Below are positions 1 through 7,819 of a stretch of DNA of 21,028 bases, piece after piece. A model generated the notes under the pieces. That model did not search any database, was not told the DNA's origin, and saw only the letters and a list, made by a program, of their open reading frames with translations. A program made the position numbers and the translations under genes. The stretch comes from a virus, in IMG/VR virus record IMGVR_UViG_3300035664_000103, positions 1 through 21,028 of that record; one strand, 5' to 3'. Numbering within the stretch: the stretch's first letter is position 1; every line of letters starts with the position of its first letter.

Positions 1-294
1 GTCACCTGGGGTGGCGTCGCGTTCACCGAGGTCGTGGGCGTGCCGGTCACCTACGCCGGTGGAGCGAGTCGCGGCCGGTCTGTCGTCTGGACCGACCAAG
101 CCGGTGCGGTCACGGTCGAGTGCCTCGGCTCGGCCAACATCTCGGCCGCCGAGTACGGCTTGCGGAAGCAACTGGTGATCTCAGGCGGCGGCGTGAACTT
201 GACGAGCTATGCAGTCTACGAGGGGTTCGTGATGACTCCCGAGGTCAACGGCGTGACTCGTTACACCGTGACCTTCAACCTCCTCGACGGGTGA
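1..294 (+). CDS. Probable tail tube/minor tail protein, C-terminal part (5' end outside window)
   Basis: An open frame runs from the first base of the window to a TGA at 292-294, giving 97 visible residues; the start lies upstream. The C-terminus (RYTVTFNLLDG) has the beta-strand-rich character of small tail tube or minor tail proteins. The role is inferred mainly from position: the gene lies immediately before the tail assembly chaperone and tape measure genes, where siphophages keep the tail tube gene. A GTG at 34 is in frame but is unlikely to be the real start, because the frame is open and coding-like upstream of it. Only 3 bases separate the stop from the next ATG, so it is co-transcribed with the chaperone gene. 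No catalytic motif is visible. Confidence 0.6.
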   Translation, partial: VTWGGVAFTEVVGVPVTYAGGASRGRSVVWTDQAGAVTVECLGSANISAAEYGLRKQLVISGGGVNLTSYAVYEGFVMTPEVNGVTRYTVTFNLLDG

Positions 295-297
295 TCC

Positions 298-642
298 ATG
301 CCGCTGACAGCCGACCAGATCAAAGCCGCCTGCAAGCCGAACATCAAGACGCTCGAGGTGCCGGGCCTCGGCGAAGTCTGCATCCGCACGATGTCGCTCC
401 GCGACCGCGACAGCTACGAGAAGGCTGCCATGGACGCTGGCGGCAAGCTCCCCGAGGACTGGCGAAGCGAGTACCTGTCTCGGTGCTTGTGCGATGCCGA
501 GGGCACGCTGCTGTTTCCTGGCCGCGAAGGCGTGGAGACGCTCAAGGGGCTCGACAGCACTGCGTTCTCTCGGCTCTTCGACCAGGCCCTGCGGCACAAC
601 CGCATGACGGAGGCCGACATCAAGGAACTGGCGGGAAACTGA
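298..642 (+). CDS. Tail assembly chaperone, short form (lambda gpG-like)
   Basis: A 114-residue protein just upstream of the tape measure gene, in the position of lambda gpG. The region MSLRDRDSYEKAA...SEYLSRCLCDAEGTLLFPGREGVETLKGLDSTAFSRLFDQAL resembles phage tail assembly chaperones that describe a slot tolerance and a per-residue activity. These proteins coat the tape measure protein and help recruit tail tube subunits in the host cytoplasm. The last sense codons, GGA AAC before the TGA at 640-642, form a slippery heptamer (633-639) that would let a fraction of ribosomes continue in the -1 frame. The start ATG at 298 follows the preceding stop by 3 bases. Assignment rests on position, length and the frameshift architecture more than on strong sequence identity. 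Confidence 0.75.
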   Translation: MPLTADQIKAACKPNIKTLEVPGLGEVCIRTMSLRDRDSYEKAAMDAGGKLPEDWRSEYLSRCLCDAEGTLLFPGREGVETLKGLDSTAFSRLFDQALRHNRMTEADIKELAGN

Positions 643-941
643 ACGCCCGGCCAGAGCGGCGTTTCGCGTTCCGCTTGGCCGGGCACCTGCACTGCACCCA
701 CGCGGAACTGCTTGACCGGATGGATTCTGCGGAGTTCTCGGAGTGGATTGCACTAGATCGGTTTTTTGAGCGGGTTGGTGACCACTGGCTGCAGACGGGA
801 CTACTGGCCGCGGCGATCCTCGCGCCGCACAGCAAGACGGCACCGGATCCCAAGAAGCTCATCGGCCTTGACGATCACGTACCCCGACACAGGACGCAGG
901 ATCTGGACGCACTGAAACGGCTACAGGCTGACCTCGGATGA
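298..941 (+). CDS. Tail assembly chaperone, frameshifted long form (lambda gpGT-like)
   Basis: This entry is the -1 frameshift product of the gene above. Slippage on G GGA AAC (633-639) moves the ribosome into the frame read from CTG at 639, which stays open to the TGA at 939-941 and has no good start of its own. The product would be about 214 residues: 114 from the G part and 100 from the T part. The added part (FRLAGHLHCTHAELLDRMDSAEF then SEWIALDRFF) closely matches the usual start of gpT-like domains, in which a short helix 'ELLxRMxSxEFxEW' is typical. In lambda, gpGT binds the tape measure protein through T and tail tube subunits through G. The T frame ends by a 4-base ATGA overlap with the tape measure gene, which suggests translational coupling. 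Confidence 0.8.
633..639 (+). promoter_or_regulatory. Programmed -1 ribosomal frameshift site GGGAAAC
   Basis: The heptamer reads G GGA AAC in the zero frame of the short chaperone, an X XXY YYZ slippery site, and is followed directly by the TGA stop at 640-642. Both tRNAs can re-pair one base back (GGG, AAA), and the -1 frame then continues for 100 codons. Lambda uses the closely related GGGAAAG at the same place. No stable downstream pseudoknot was identified by eye. Confidence 0.8.
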
Positions 942-2854
942 GCACGGCACTATCACTGGCGATGCAGATCAGCGCGAACACCGCGTCGCTGGCTGCATCC
1001 GTGCGCGACGTGAATGCCAAGCTCGACTCCATGGGCAACGCCGGCAAGCGTGCCGCGGCCGACCTCGGTGTGCTGAAGACGATTGAGATTTCGCGCGTGT
1101 TCGTGTCTGCGATCACGACCGCGGCCGGTTCGTTTCAGTCGCTCGTCGTCGGCTCGGCCTCTGCCGTCGCCGCTGTCGACGACCTGTCGAAGCGTACTGG
1201 CGTCTCTGCGTCTGCTCTGCAGGCCTACCAGTTCGCGGCCGACCAGTCTGGCGTTGGCCTTGAGACGTTCGGGCGAGGCATTCAGAAACTGACCGTGAAC
1301 CTCGGCGAGGCCCAGACCGGCAACGCCGCGGCGATCAAGTCGTTCACCGACCTCGGGCTGTCGGTCACCGAGCTCGCCGGGCTCTCGCCACAGGTGGCGT
1401 TCGAGAAGGTGGCCGCTGCCATCGCGGAACTGCCAAACCCTGCCCAGCAAGCCGCCGCGGCGGTGAGCCTGTTCGGCAAGAGCGGCATCGACTTGGTGCC
1501 CGTGTTCCAAGAGGGGGCCGGGTTTCTCCAGCAGATGCGAGAAGAGGCCGAGCGGCTCGGCACGGTGCTCTCGCAGGACCAGGTGAGCAACCTGGCTGCC
1601 CTCGACGATGCCATTTCTGCCGTCTCCGCTGCGTTCGGCGGGCTCACGAATCGCGTCGTGGCTGAGTTCGCACCGGCACTGACGGAAGCGGCGAAAAGTG
1701 CAGCCACGTTTCTCGGCACGCTCGACTCACGAGAACTGCTCGGCCAGGTGTCTCAATACTTCGACGTGCTCAAGGGTGCAGTCGAGGCATCTGCCGCAGC
1801 GTTCAAGCTCATGGCAGCGATCCTTGTGCCGTTGGCAGAGTTGGTGCTGCCTGTGGTTGCAAGCACGCTCGGGCTGATCGTCGACAACCTGACCGGTGCC
1901 GCGGTGGGTGCGAGCACAGCCGCCGTGGCCTATGGCCTGTACTCGGCAGGTGCATTTACCGCAGCAGGTGCGACCGCTGCCCTGACCACGGCGATCCGTG
2001 GGCTGCTCGCCTCAACCGGCATCGGCCTCTTGGTTGTGCTCTTGGGTGCCGTTGGTGCGGCTGCACTTGAGTACGCGTTGAAAGGCAAGCAGGCCAACGA
2101 AGAGGTGGCCGCGTCCGTCGAAGCCCCCAAGCAGCAGATGGAGGAGATGGCGGCAGCCTTCAAAAAGGCGACCGTCGATGCCGAGGAGTTCGGCAAGACG
2201 ATTGAAACTGCGTTCAAGGTCCCTGCGGACGTGACCGACCAGACGCTGATTCAGGGCGTCGTGGAGAAGGCAGGCTCCGCGTTCAAGCAGCTGGCGGCCG
2301 ACATCGGCAGCGTCGATGCGATCCCGCAAGAGTTGATCGACTCTTTTCAGCTGCTTCGCCAAGACATTGAGGCATACAACTCAGGCAGCAACGACGCCGC
2401 CATGGGGCAAGAGTTCATTGCTCAGTCGGCGGCGAGAGTGCTTGAGCTCACCAACAAAATCAACGAAGCGCGAGCCGAAGAACGGCAGCGTATCGATGAC
2501 GTGGTCGACGGCGTGAAGCGGGCCCAAGAGTTTGAGAAGCAATTGGCTGCCGACCGCGAGCGAGCACTGGAGCGGGTTGGTGAGCAGGAAAACAACCAGC
2601 TAGATGAGATCGCCCGCCGCACCGCCGAGATCGAGGCTGCACGCCTGGCGTCGCTCCGGGCTCGCAACAACGAGCCGCTGCGGGTGTCTGACATTCGCAC
2701 AAGCGAGGGCATGTCGCAGTTCATTTCTCTGGCGACCGGCCGCGAGGATCCGGCGATTGCCGAGTCTCGCCGGCAGACGGCAGAGCTTGAGTCGATGAAC
2801 CGCAAGTTGGATGCGATCCGCACTGAGAAGGCAGAAATCATGGGTGGCGCATGA
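938..2854 (+). CDS. Tail tape measure protein
   Basis: A 638-residue protein with the features of a siphophage tape measure protein, which sets tail length and leaves the tail during DNA injection. The N-terminal 50 residues form a heptad-rich helix (SANTASLAASVRDVNAKLDS). A region around residues 70-240 matches the common tape measure core: DDLSKRTGVSASALQAYQFAA, then LFGKSGIDLVPVF and later SNLAALDDAISAV. Hydrophobic, membrane-compatible stretches lie at about 290-316 and 358-380, with a weaker one near 321-350. The C-terminal third, from about residue 385, is charged and coiled-coil (EEMAAAFKKATVDAEEF; then long E/R-rich helices near 500-560). It is short for the family and would predict a fairly short tail. 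It starts by ATGA overlap with the gpT frame and ends by ATGA overlap with the next gene. Confidence 0.92.
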   Translation: MSTALSLAMQISANTASLAASVRDVNAKLDSMGNAGKRAAADLGVLKTIEISRVFVSAITTAAGSFQSLVVGSASAVAAVDDLSKRTGVSASALQAYQFAADQSGVGLETFGRGIQKLTVNLGEAQTGNAAAIKSFTDLGLSVTELAGLSPQVAFEKVAAAIAELPNPAQQAAAAVSLFGKSGIDLVPVFQEGAGFLQQMREEAERLGTVLSQDQVSNLAALDDAISAVSAAFGGLTNRVVAEFAPALTEAAKSAATFLGTLDSRELLGQVSQYFDVLKGAVEASAAAFKLMAAILVPLAELVLPVVASTLGLIVDNLTGAAVGASTAAVAYGLYSAGAFTAAGATAALTTAIRGLLASTGIGLLVVLLGAVGAAALEYALKGKQANEEVAASVEAPKQQMEEMAAAFKKATVDAEEFGKTIETAFKVPADVTDQTLIQGVVEKAGSAFKQLAADIGSVDAIPQELIDSFQLLRQDIEAYNSGSNDAAMGQEFIAQSAARVLELTNKINEARAEERQRIDDVVDGVKRAQEFEKQLAADRERALERVGEQENNQLDEIARRTAEIEAARLASLRARNNEPLRVSDIRTSEGMSQFISLATGREDPAIAESRRQTAELESMNRKLDAIRTEKAEIMGGA

Positions 2855-3729
2855 GCGTTGTCTCATACCGCGAGATCCTGCCGCGAACCTACTCCCACAA
2901 GCTGGGCGAGGCCCCGCGTGGCACGTCCAAGTGGGCGATCACGGTCAGCCAGCCCATTGGCCACCAGACTGCCATCGACACGGTCGGCATCTACCACGGC
3001 ACGGTGCATCCAGAGTACGCCTATCTCGTCTGCACCGACGCGTCGGTAACGGAGGCGGATCGGCACCACGTGGAGATCTCCTACACGTGGGAGGTGCCCG
3101 AGGCGGGGCAGGAGCTTGGCTTTCAGCCCAACCCAATCGCCAGGGCAGATGTCTGGTCGTTCTCGACCGGCGGGGCTCAGGTGCCGGCCCTGACCTACTA
3201 CAACGGCACCGGCAACGGCGACAGCAGGCCGCTGGTCAACGCTGCCAACGATTTCATTCAAGGGCTGACGCGACTTGAGGCTGAGGTGCGCGTCACGATA
3301 GCCGGGAATCGCGCCACGTTTCCCTCATCTGTCGCCGCAAGCGTCACGAATGCGGTCAACAGTGGGGCGTTCCTGTTTGGTACCGCTCACCAGTGGTTCT
3401 GTTCTGGCATAACCGGCACGCAGGCCAGCGAGGTCGTCAACGGCCAGGTGGTGAATTACTGGCAGGTTGGCGTCGAGCTCGTCTACCGGCAAAGCGGGCA
3501 TGATCTGCTGCTGCCTCACGTTGGCCTCGAGCAGCTCCACCCGGTACACGGGAAGGTTCCTTGCGTTGTGTACGACGAGGAAAACCAACGCTTAGTCGCA
3601 TCGGCTTTGCCGCAACCACTCCAGACCAACGGCCTGCAGAAGTTCCTAGGCTCTGCCCCCGACATCCTCACGCGACGCATCTACCCAGAGATCAACTTCA
3701 CGACCTATTTCGGCGTGCCGCCGTTCTGA
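2851..3729 (+). CDS. Phage structural protein of unknown function (distal tail/tip position)
   Basis: A 292-residue protein with no motif I can assign. It is rich in aromatic residues and beta-strand-like segments (WAITVSQPIGHQTAI, HHVEISYTWEVPEAGQ, WQVGVELVYRQSGHDLLLPHVG), as in virion proteins. It ends with an aromatic tail, NFTTYFGVPPF. It directly follows the tape measure gene with a 4-base ATGA overlap, the place where siphophages encode the distal tail protein or other tip components, so a tail-tip role is inferred from position alone. No signal peptide, transmembrane segment or catalytic motif is seen. A lysin or tail-fibre function is possible but unsupported. Confidence 0.7.
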   Translation: MSVVSYREILPRTYSHKLGEAPRGTSKWAITVSQPIGHQTAIDTVGIYHGTVHPEYAYLVCTDASVTEADRHHVEISYTWEVPEAGQELGFQPNPIARADVWSFSTGGAQVPALTYYNGTGNGDSRPLVNAANDFIQGLTRLEAEVRVTIAGNRATFPSSVAASVTNAVNSGAFLFGTAHQWFCSGITGTQASEVVNGQVVNYWQVGVELVYRQSGHDLLLPHVGLEQLHPVHGKVPCVVYDEENQRLVASALPQPLQTNGLQKFLGSAPDILTRRIYPEINFTTYFGVPPF

Positions 3730-3740
3730 CGAGGTGAACC

Positions 3741-4109
3741 ATGGCAGACATCTCCTACTCGATCCAGGCTCAGGTGCAGAAGGGCGCTCTGTCGCAGGCG
3801 TTTTCCGTCGCTGGCGTGACCGCCGACATGTCCGCAACGGGCCTGATCGCCACGACGCTCAGCCTCGGCACGTCCACCACCCAGATCTCGACGGCGGCGC
3901 TGACGAGCGTGGGGATGTGCTTTGCTCGGTCCCTCGCAACCTCGGAGACGCACGTGGTGACGATTGGCCGGCTCGACGGCACCACGCTCCACGGGGCCGT
4001 CGCCCTGCGTGCCGGCGAGGGGGCCGTGTTCCGCATGGCCGCTGGCAACTACGCGGCCAACGCTGCCGTGGCTGGCTCCCGCCTGCTGGTGCAGATCACG
4101 GAGGGCTGA
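3741..4109 (+). CDS. Small structural-type phage protein, unknown function
   Basis: A 122-residue protein starting at ATG 3741, preceded by a GAGGTGA ribosome-binding site. It is rich in Ala, Thr, Ser and Val, with alternating patterns (ISYSIQAQVQKGAL, LSLGTSTTQISTAALTSVG, FRMAAGNYAANAAVAGSRLLVQI) that suggest an all-beta fold. It sits between the presumed tip protein and two further unknown virion-type proteins in the tail operon, so it may be a small tail or head-decoration-like component. No family is recognised. Its stop at 4107-4109 is followed after one base by the GTG start of the next gene. Confidence 0.7.
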   Translation: MADISYSIQAQVQKGALSQAFSVAGVTADMSATGLIATTLSLGTSTTQISTAALTSVGMCFARSLATSETHVVTIGRLDGTTLHGAVALRAGEGAVFRMAAGNYAANAAVAGSRLLVQITEG

Positions 4110-4110
4110 C

Positions 4111-4467
4111 GTGCCACCAAAGCCCAACGGCAAGAACGACCGCAACGACCGCATCGCGTTTACGCGTGGCTCCGCAGAGCGGATCGCCAAAGTTGTGCGG
4201 CAAGTCGAGTCTGGCAACCGCGACGAGGCCGCGTTGTCGTTTGGATCGCGCGTGCCCGTGTCGGGACCGACGATCCGCATGGCGACGTTCACAGGCTCTT
4301 GGTCGAAGGACAGCAGCCGCATCGTGACGATCCGCAATTCGACCGCGACGCTGTCGGCCCTCAACGTGTTCGGCGTGGCTGGCTCGACCTCGTCAGGCAC
4401 ATGGGACTGCTGCGTGATCCGAGACGGCACCGCGTGGTTCTGCATTCAGGGGGAGTGCGTCACATGA
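4111..4467 (+). CDS. Small phage protein in tail module, unknown function
   Basis: A 118-residue protein read from GTG 4111, one base after the preceding stop. The N-terminus is very polar and basic (PPKPNGKNDRNDRIAFTRGSAERIAKVVRQVE). The second half is Ser/Thr/Gly-rich and beta-like (PTIRMATFTGSWSKDSSRI then STATLSALNVFGVAGSTSSG) and ends with three cysteines (WDCCVIRDGTAWFCIQGEC counts four in all). An upstream GTG at 3964 is in frame, but using it would overlap most of the preceding gene, so 4111 is preferred. It ends by an ATGA overlap with the next, much larger gene. A role as a small tail-fibre or tip subunit is possible from context only. Confidence 0.65.
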   Translation: MPPKPNGKNDRNDRIAFTRGSAERIAKVVRQVESGNRDEAALSFGSRVPVSGPTIRMATFTGSWSKDSSRIVTIRNSTATLSALNVFGVAGSTSSGTWDCCVIRDGTAWFCIQGECVT

Positions 4468-5603
4468 AAGGCGGGTTCGGGTGCTCGCCGTGTTGCGTGC
4501 CGTGCGATCCATGCACGAGGACATGCCAGAACCCGCACACAGGTGCCGCGTTTGAGGTTGTCTACACTCGCTTCTTTGAGGGCGCGGAGGCGGGGAACAC
4601 TACGGACGGTTTCTTTACCGCAACCGGAGACAGCGACACTTCCGACCCGTATGACGGGATGGACGGCGACGGTCCCTGGTATCAGCGCGTCAGCGGTGGG
4701 TTCACGCTCGGAGGTAGCAGTCCAGGCACTCGCTTTCCGTGCTCCGTGGTCGTGTCGTTTTGGCGCAACAATTACGTGCTTGGTGCCAGCACGATCCCGC
4801 CGCCGTCTTCCGCGCTGACGGAAAACATCGTTGAGGTGATCGTTTCGACGGGGTCACTTGTCGCCCCGGATGGTCGAGTCATCACGGCGGCGGATGGTGC
4901 GGTCACGGTCGGATCGGTGCCGCTTGTCTCCGGCGGAGGTGACGCTTCAACGTCAGACCCGCACACGGGGGAAGGGACCGTTTCGTATTCGTCACTCTGC
5001 GACAACGTGGAAACCACGTTTACGATTCGCGCTACGATCCGATGGAACACAAAGAAGCGCCAGCACGTTCTCTATGGGCTCGTGCGAGAGTGCTACGACG
5101 AGCCAGACCCAGATGATCCGACAGTCACATCCTGCGATACGTTTTGCGATGGCGACCCGCCGCCGGACGCGTTGTATTTGACGATCAGCGGCTTGTCTTC
5201 TGCGCCTGGATGGGCACCAACGACAGGGTCTCTGTCAGACGCAAGTCTCTTAAACGGAACTTACGTCATTGACCCTTGGTTGCGAGAAGCCGGGATATGC
5301 AATCAGTATTTGTCTCGATACGACAGCGATTGCAGCGACACGCTTTTTAAGTTGGTTGCCATCGTCAACATCGGCAACGGATTTGGCATCTATCCGGCAA
5401 GCGTGGCTACTATGTCGATAGGAGGCTACAAAACATTCAGCAACAAGTGCCATCTTGTCGTACTTAAATGCACTCTTCCATCAGGCGAAACAGAGTTCGA
5501 CGTTTGCAGTTCTACGTCGGGAACGGGTGAACTTGAGTTGCACGAGTTGCCATACGGAACAGCGTCCTACCTCACGACATTCAGCTGGACGCTGTCACCA
5601 TGA
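4464..5603 (+). CDS. Large tail-module protein with cysteine-rich N-terminus, possible fibre/receptor protein
   Basis: A 379-residue protein starting at ATG 4464 by a 4-base overlap. The first 25 residues hold six cysteines (positions 7, 10, 11, 14, 17 and 21), which suggests a metal-binding or disulphide-stabilised N-terminal cap. The rest is Gly/Ser/Thr/Asp-rich with many short beta strands and further paired cysteines (for example CDTFCDGDPPPD near residues 225-236), typical of surface-exposed virion proteins. The second half of the gene is visibly less GC-rich than its neighbours, as is common for fast-evolving host-recognition genes. It is the largest unknown in the tail-tip position, so a fibre or receptor-binding role is a reasonable inference but is not shown by any recognised domain. 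Confidence 0.65.
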   Translation: MKGGFGCSPCCVPCDPCTRTCQNPHTGAAFEVVYTRFFEGAEAGNTTDGFFTATGDSDTSDPYDGMDGDGPWYQRVSGGFTLGGSSPGTRFPCSVVVSFWRNNYVLGASTIPPPSSALTENIVEVIVSTGSLVAPDGRVITAADGAVTVGSVPLVSGGGDASTSDPHTGEGTVSYSSLCDNVETTFTIRATIRWNTKKRQHVLYGLVRECYDEPDPDDPTVTSCDTFCDGDPPPDALYLTISGLSSAPGWAPTTGSLSDASLLNGTYVIDPWLREAGICNQYLSRYDSDCSDTLFKLVAIVNIGNGFGIYPASVATMSIGGYKTFSNKCHLVVLKCTLPSGETEFDVCSSTSGTGELELHELPYGTASYLTTFSWTLSP

Positions 5604-6007
5604 ATTGCGACCTGTCAGCCCCCGACGCCACATGCCCGCGGTGCGGGTTCGTGTCCAAGGTCCGCGGGGCGATCCGCCAATGCCGAAAGCCAAAGCCAAA
5701 CCTCTGCGGCCCAGGCTGCCAGCTTCAACGCACCCTCGGGTGGTTTGGTCTCAAGGACGACGGCACATGCCGCTGTAAGGCCTACGCGGCACAGATGGAC
5801 GCATGGGGCCCTGACGAGTGCATCCGCCGGATCGAGGAAATCGTGCAGCACCTCCGAGAAGCGGCCGCCAAGCGTGGCCTGCCGTTCCTTGCCACGGCCG
5901 CGAGAATCGCCATAGGACGGGCCGTCGAAGCCGCGAGACAGGAGATGAGCCATGGCGAAGAAGCCGTCTCCAAAGCCCGAGAAACGAACGTGGGACGGCC
6001 TGGATGA
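5600..6007 (+). CDS. Cysteine-rich putative zinc-binding phage protein
   Basis: A 135-residue protein starting at ATG 5600 (ATGA overlap). The N-terminal half has eight cysteines: C3, C12-x2-C15, C28, C36-x3-C40 (CGPGC) and C57-x-C59, which suggests one or two zinc sites. The C-terminal half is helical (ECIRRIEEIVQHLREAAAKR, then GLPFLATAARIAIGRAVEAARQ). I have seen this arrangement, 'CGPGC...C.C...M...G...C....I..I..WLREEA..RGLPF', in small proteins after the tail-fibre genes of phages associated with Planctomycetes, where the function is unknown. It may bind nucleic acid or be a virion component. The last 56 bases overlap the next small gene in another frame. Confidence 0.7.
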   Translation: MNCDLSAPDATCPRCGFVSKVRGAIRQCRKPKPNLCGPGCQLQRTLGWFGLKDDGTCRCKAYAAQMDAWGPDECIRRIEEIVQHLREAAAKRGLPFLATAARIAIGRAVEAARQEMSHGEEAVSKARETNVGRPG

Positions 6008-6119
6008 GGACGACGTGACGGGTGCCGACGAGGCCGAAGATGCCATGCCGATTGAGTTCGGCCGAAAATCGAAGGAGCCGAAGCGTGGCAAAGCGAAAGA
6101 CAAGCCAGCCGAGCAGTAG
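5952..6119 (+). CDS. Small, highly charged phage protein (55 aa)
   Basis: A short frame from ATG 5952 to TAG 6117-6119, preceded by a good AGGAG at 5939-5943. The peptide is strongly charged: a basic N-terminus (MAKKPSPKPEKRTW), an acidic middle (DGLDEDDVTGADEAEDAM) and a basic C-terminus (GRKSKEPKRGKAKDKPAEQ). It is probably unstructured. It overlaps the end of the cysteine-rich gene and the start of the next gene. It is accepted because of the ribosome-binding site, the operon-like overlaps on both sides and codon use like its neighbours. Function is unknown. Confidence 0.5.
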   Translation: MAKKPSPKPEKRTWDGLDEDDVTGADEAEDAMPIEFGRKSKEPKRGKAKDKPAEQ

Positions 6120-6357
6120 CCTCGCCGATGCCATTCGGGCGAACGTCCCCCCGCCGGCCAGACGCACGCTCTGCTGGCACGAGCGACTTCCGGCCGAGGT
6201 GCTCTCCGAGCTCGAGGTGATCCGCCAAGAGCACCGCAGCGGCACGCTCGTCGGCAGCCGCACGGCCTTGGCCACGACGATCTCCGAGCAGCTGCGGCTC
6301 CGTGGTCTCTCCGAGGTCGGCAAGCAAGGAGTCGAAGCATGGCTCAGAAGCGGCTGA
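6085..6357 (+). CDS. Small basic phage protein (90 aa), unknown function
   Basis: The frame is read from GTG 6085, which follows GAAGGAG at 6071-6077 with 7 bases between; an upstream ATG at 6022 lies inside the preceding gene with no ribosome-binding site. The product is about 90 residues with a basic, proline-containing N-terminus (AKRKTSQPSSSLADAIRAN) and helical segments (LPAEVLSELEVIRQEHRS; RTALATTISEQLRLRGL). The C-terminal helices (LATTISEQLRLRGLSEVGKQGVEAWLR) resemble a small helix-turn-helix or RNA/DNA-binding fold, but I do not recognise the family. The end overlaps the phosphoesterase start by 19 bases, which suggests coupled translation. Confidence 0.65.
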   Translation: MAKRKTSQPSSSLADAIRANVPPPARRTLCWHERLPAEVLSELEVIRQEHRSGTLVGSRTALATTISEQLRLRGLSEVGKQGVEAWLRSG

Positions 6358-7406
6358 CCGATGCCGTGCGTGACGGCGTGGCAGAGCAGACTGACCTCGA
6401 GCGCGATGCCGAGCTCGCCCGGCTACGTGCCGAGACCGCGAACCTCCGCACGAAGTACAAGGCCTCCCTGGCTCGCATAGACGCCGAGCGGGCACGGGCC
6501 GACGCTCTGGCCGGTCTGCGTGGCATCGAGCCTCACAGGGCACGCCAGAAGGCCACGAAGACCAAGCGGCACGCGGCCACGATGGTCGTGCTGCTGTCGG
6601 ACTGGCACGTGGAGGAGCGGGTAGACCCGGCGACCGTCAACGGGCTCAACGACTACTCCCTCGAGGTGGCCGACCTGCGGATCGCGGAGCTTGGCGAGCG
6701 GTTCCGCGTCATGCTCGAGCACGAGCGACGCCTGGCCGACATCCGCCGCGTGGTGGTCTGGCTGGGGGGCGATTTCCTGTCGGGCCACATCCACGACGAC
6801 ACGGCCGAGCTCGCCCAGTTGGCACCCCTCGCGGCCACCCGCTGGGCCGGTGAGCGGATCCGGGGTTTCCTCGGTGCCGTGGCCGACCAGGCCGACGACG
6901 TGATCGTGGCGACCAACTCAGGCAACCACGGCCGCAGTACCGACAAGCTCCGCATCGGCACGGAGATGGAGCACTCTTTCGAACAGCACCTGTACCTGAC
7001 GCTGGCGGCCGGCGAGACGCGGCCAAACGTCTCGTGGCAAGTCGGCACTGGCTACCTCAACGTGCTCGACCTCGACGGCTTCCGCGTCCGGTTCCACCAC
7101 GGGCACGCCGTGCGATACCAGGGCGGCATCGGCGGAATCCACGTGCCGCTGAACAAGAGCATCGCCGCGTGGGATGCGACGCTCAAAGCCGATCTCACGT
7201 GCCTTGGGCACTGGCACCAGTTCAGCTGGGGCCGATCTGGCCGCTACGTGAGCAACGGCAGCGTGATTGGACATTCGGCCTACGCTGTCCGCATCAAAGC
7301 CGCGTATGAGCCGCCGTGCCAAGCCTGCGTGGTGATCGACCACGAGCGGCACGAGACGACCAAGGCATTCCCGCTGTTCTGTGATCGAGATCTGAGGAAG
7401 AAATGA
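6339..7406 (+). CDS. Calcineurin-like metallophosphoesterase
   Basis: A 355-residue protein with the complete set of two-metal phosphoesterase motifs: D88-x-H90 (LLSDWHVEE), GGD at 143-145 (WLGGDFLSGHIHDD), GNH at 195-197 (NSGNHGR), H-G-H at 254-256 and GHWH at 290-293. Residues 15-60 form a predicted coiled coil. These families cleave phosphodiesters in nucleic acids or small phosphorylated substrates; related phage proteins belong to the Mre11/SbcD-like superfamily, so a DNA-processing role is possible but the substrate is unknown. The start ATG 6339 has an AAGGAG upstream and overlaps the previous gene. The stop overlaps the next ATG by 4 bases. All metal ligands are present, so the enzyme should be active. 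Confidence 0.9.
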   Translation: MAQKRLTDAVRDGVAEQTDLERDAELARLRAETANLRTKYKASLARIDAERARADALAGLRGIEPHRARQKATKTKRHAATMVVLLSDWHVEERVDPATVNGLNDYSLEVADLRIAELGERFRVMLEHERRLADIRRVVVWLGGDFLSGHIHDDTAELAQLAPLAATRWAGERIRGFLGAVADQADDVIVATNSGNHGRSTDKLRIGTEMEHSFEQHLYLTLAAGETRPNVSWQVGTGYLNVLDLDGFRVRFHHGHAVRYQGGIGGIHVPLNKSIAAWDATLKADLTCLGHWHQFSWGRSGRYVSNGSVIGHSAYAVRIKAAYEPPCQACVVIDHERHETTKAFPLFCDRDLRKK

Positions 7407-7819
7407 CGCTACGCCCCGGCTCGGCCGAGTTCTGTGCCGTGCTCGACGAGATCGAGCAACTGCACCTGCGGAAGACGCTCGACTACGGCTGTGACGAGGA
7501 TGCGTTGTCGAACATCCGCTCAAGCTCGGATGTCATCAACGTCTCGCCGTGGGCTGGATGCATCCTGCGGATCAGCGACAAGATGCACCGGCTGCGGTCC
7601 TACTTCCGCCGCGGCCGAGTCGAGTTCGACGGCATTGAAGACACGCTTCTGGACATTGCGGCCTACGCCGTGATCGCCCTGGTGCTCTACCGCGAGTGGA
7701 GGCAGTCATGCCAGAGCTCCAGCCCCTTACCGAAAACGACATCGTGCGAATCGAGCACAGAGCCCGGCGATTCCAGGGAGCCTGGACCGGCACCAGCGGC
7801 ACACTCGCGGCCGACGTAA
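7403..7819 (+). CDS. DUF1599/Nmad1-like protein (all-alpha NTP-pyrophosphatase-like fold)
   Basis: A 138-residue protein starting at ATG 7403 (ATGA overlap, GAGGA upstream). Residues 15-97 carry the DUF1599 (nucleotide modification associated domain 1) pattern: K24...DYG (27-29), a central W50AGCILRISDKMHRL with R56, D59-K60 and R63, then E79-D-T-L-L-D84 followed by a hydrophobic helix (AAYAVIALVLYRE). Such proteins are related to MazG-like all-alpha nucleotide pyrophosphatases and occur near nucleotide-modification or replication genes of phages. The acidic residues at 79, 80 and 84 could bind magnesium. The C-terminal 40 residues look like low-complexity read-through over the next gene, which begins at 7708, so the functional domain probably ends near residue 100. 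Confidence 0.75.
   Translation: MTLRPGSAEFCAVLDEIEQLHLRKTLDYGCDEDALSNIRSSSDVINVSPWAGCILRISDKMHRLRSYFRRGRVEFDGIEDTLLDIAAYAVIALVLYREWRQSCQSSSPLPKTTSCESSTEPGDSREPGPAPAAHSRPT

Noticed and set aside
120-632. Upstream part of the frame that encodes the T domain, read as a separate gene from 120
   Set aside because: It overlaps the tail protein and chaperone genes completely and is Arg-rich without structure. Only the part after 639 is coding, reached by -1 frameshift.
3964-4110. Upstream GTG start for the gene ending at 4467
   Set aside because: It would overlap most of the preceding gene. GTG 4111 follows the previous stop after one base and suits the operon pattern.
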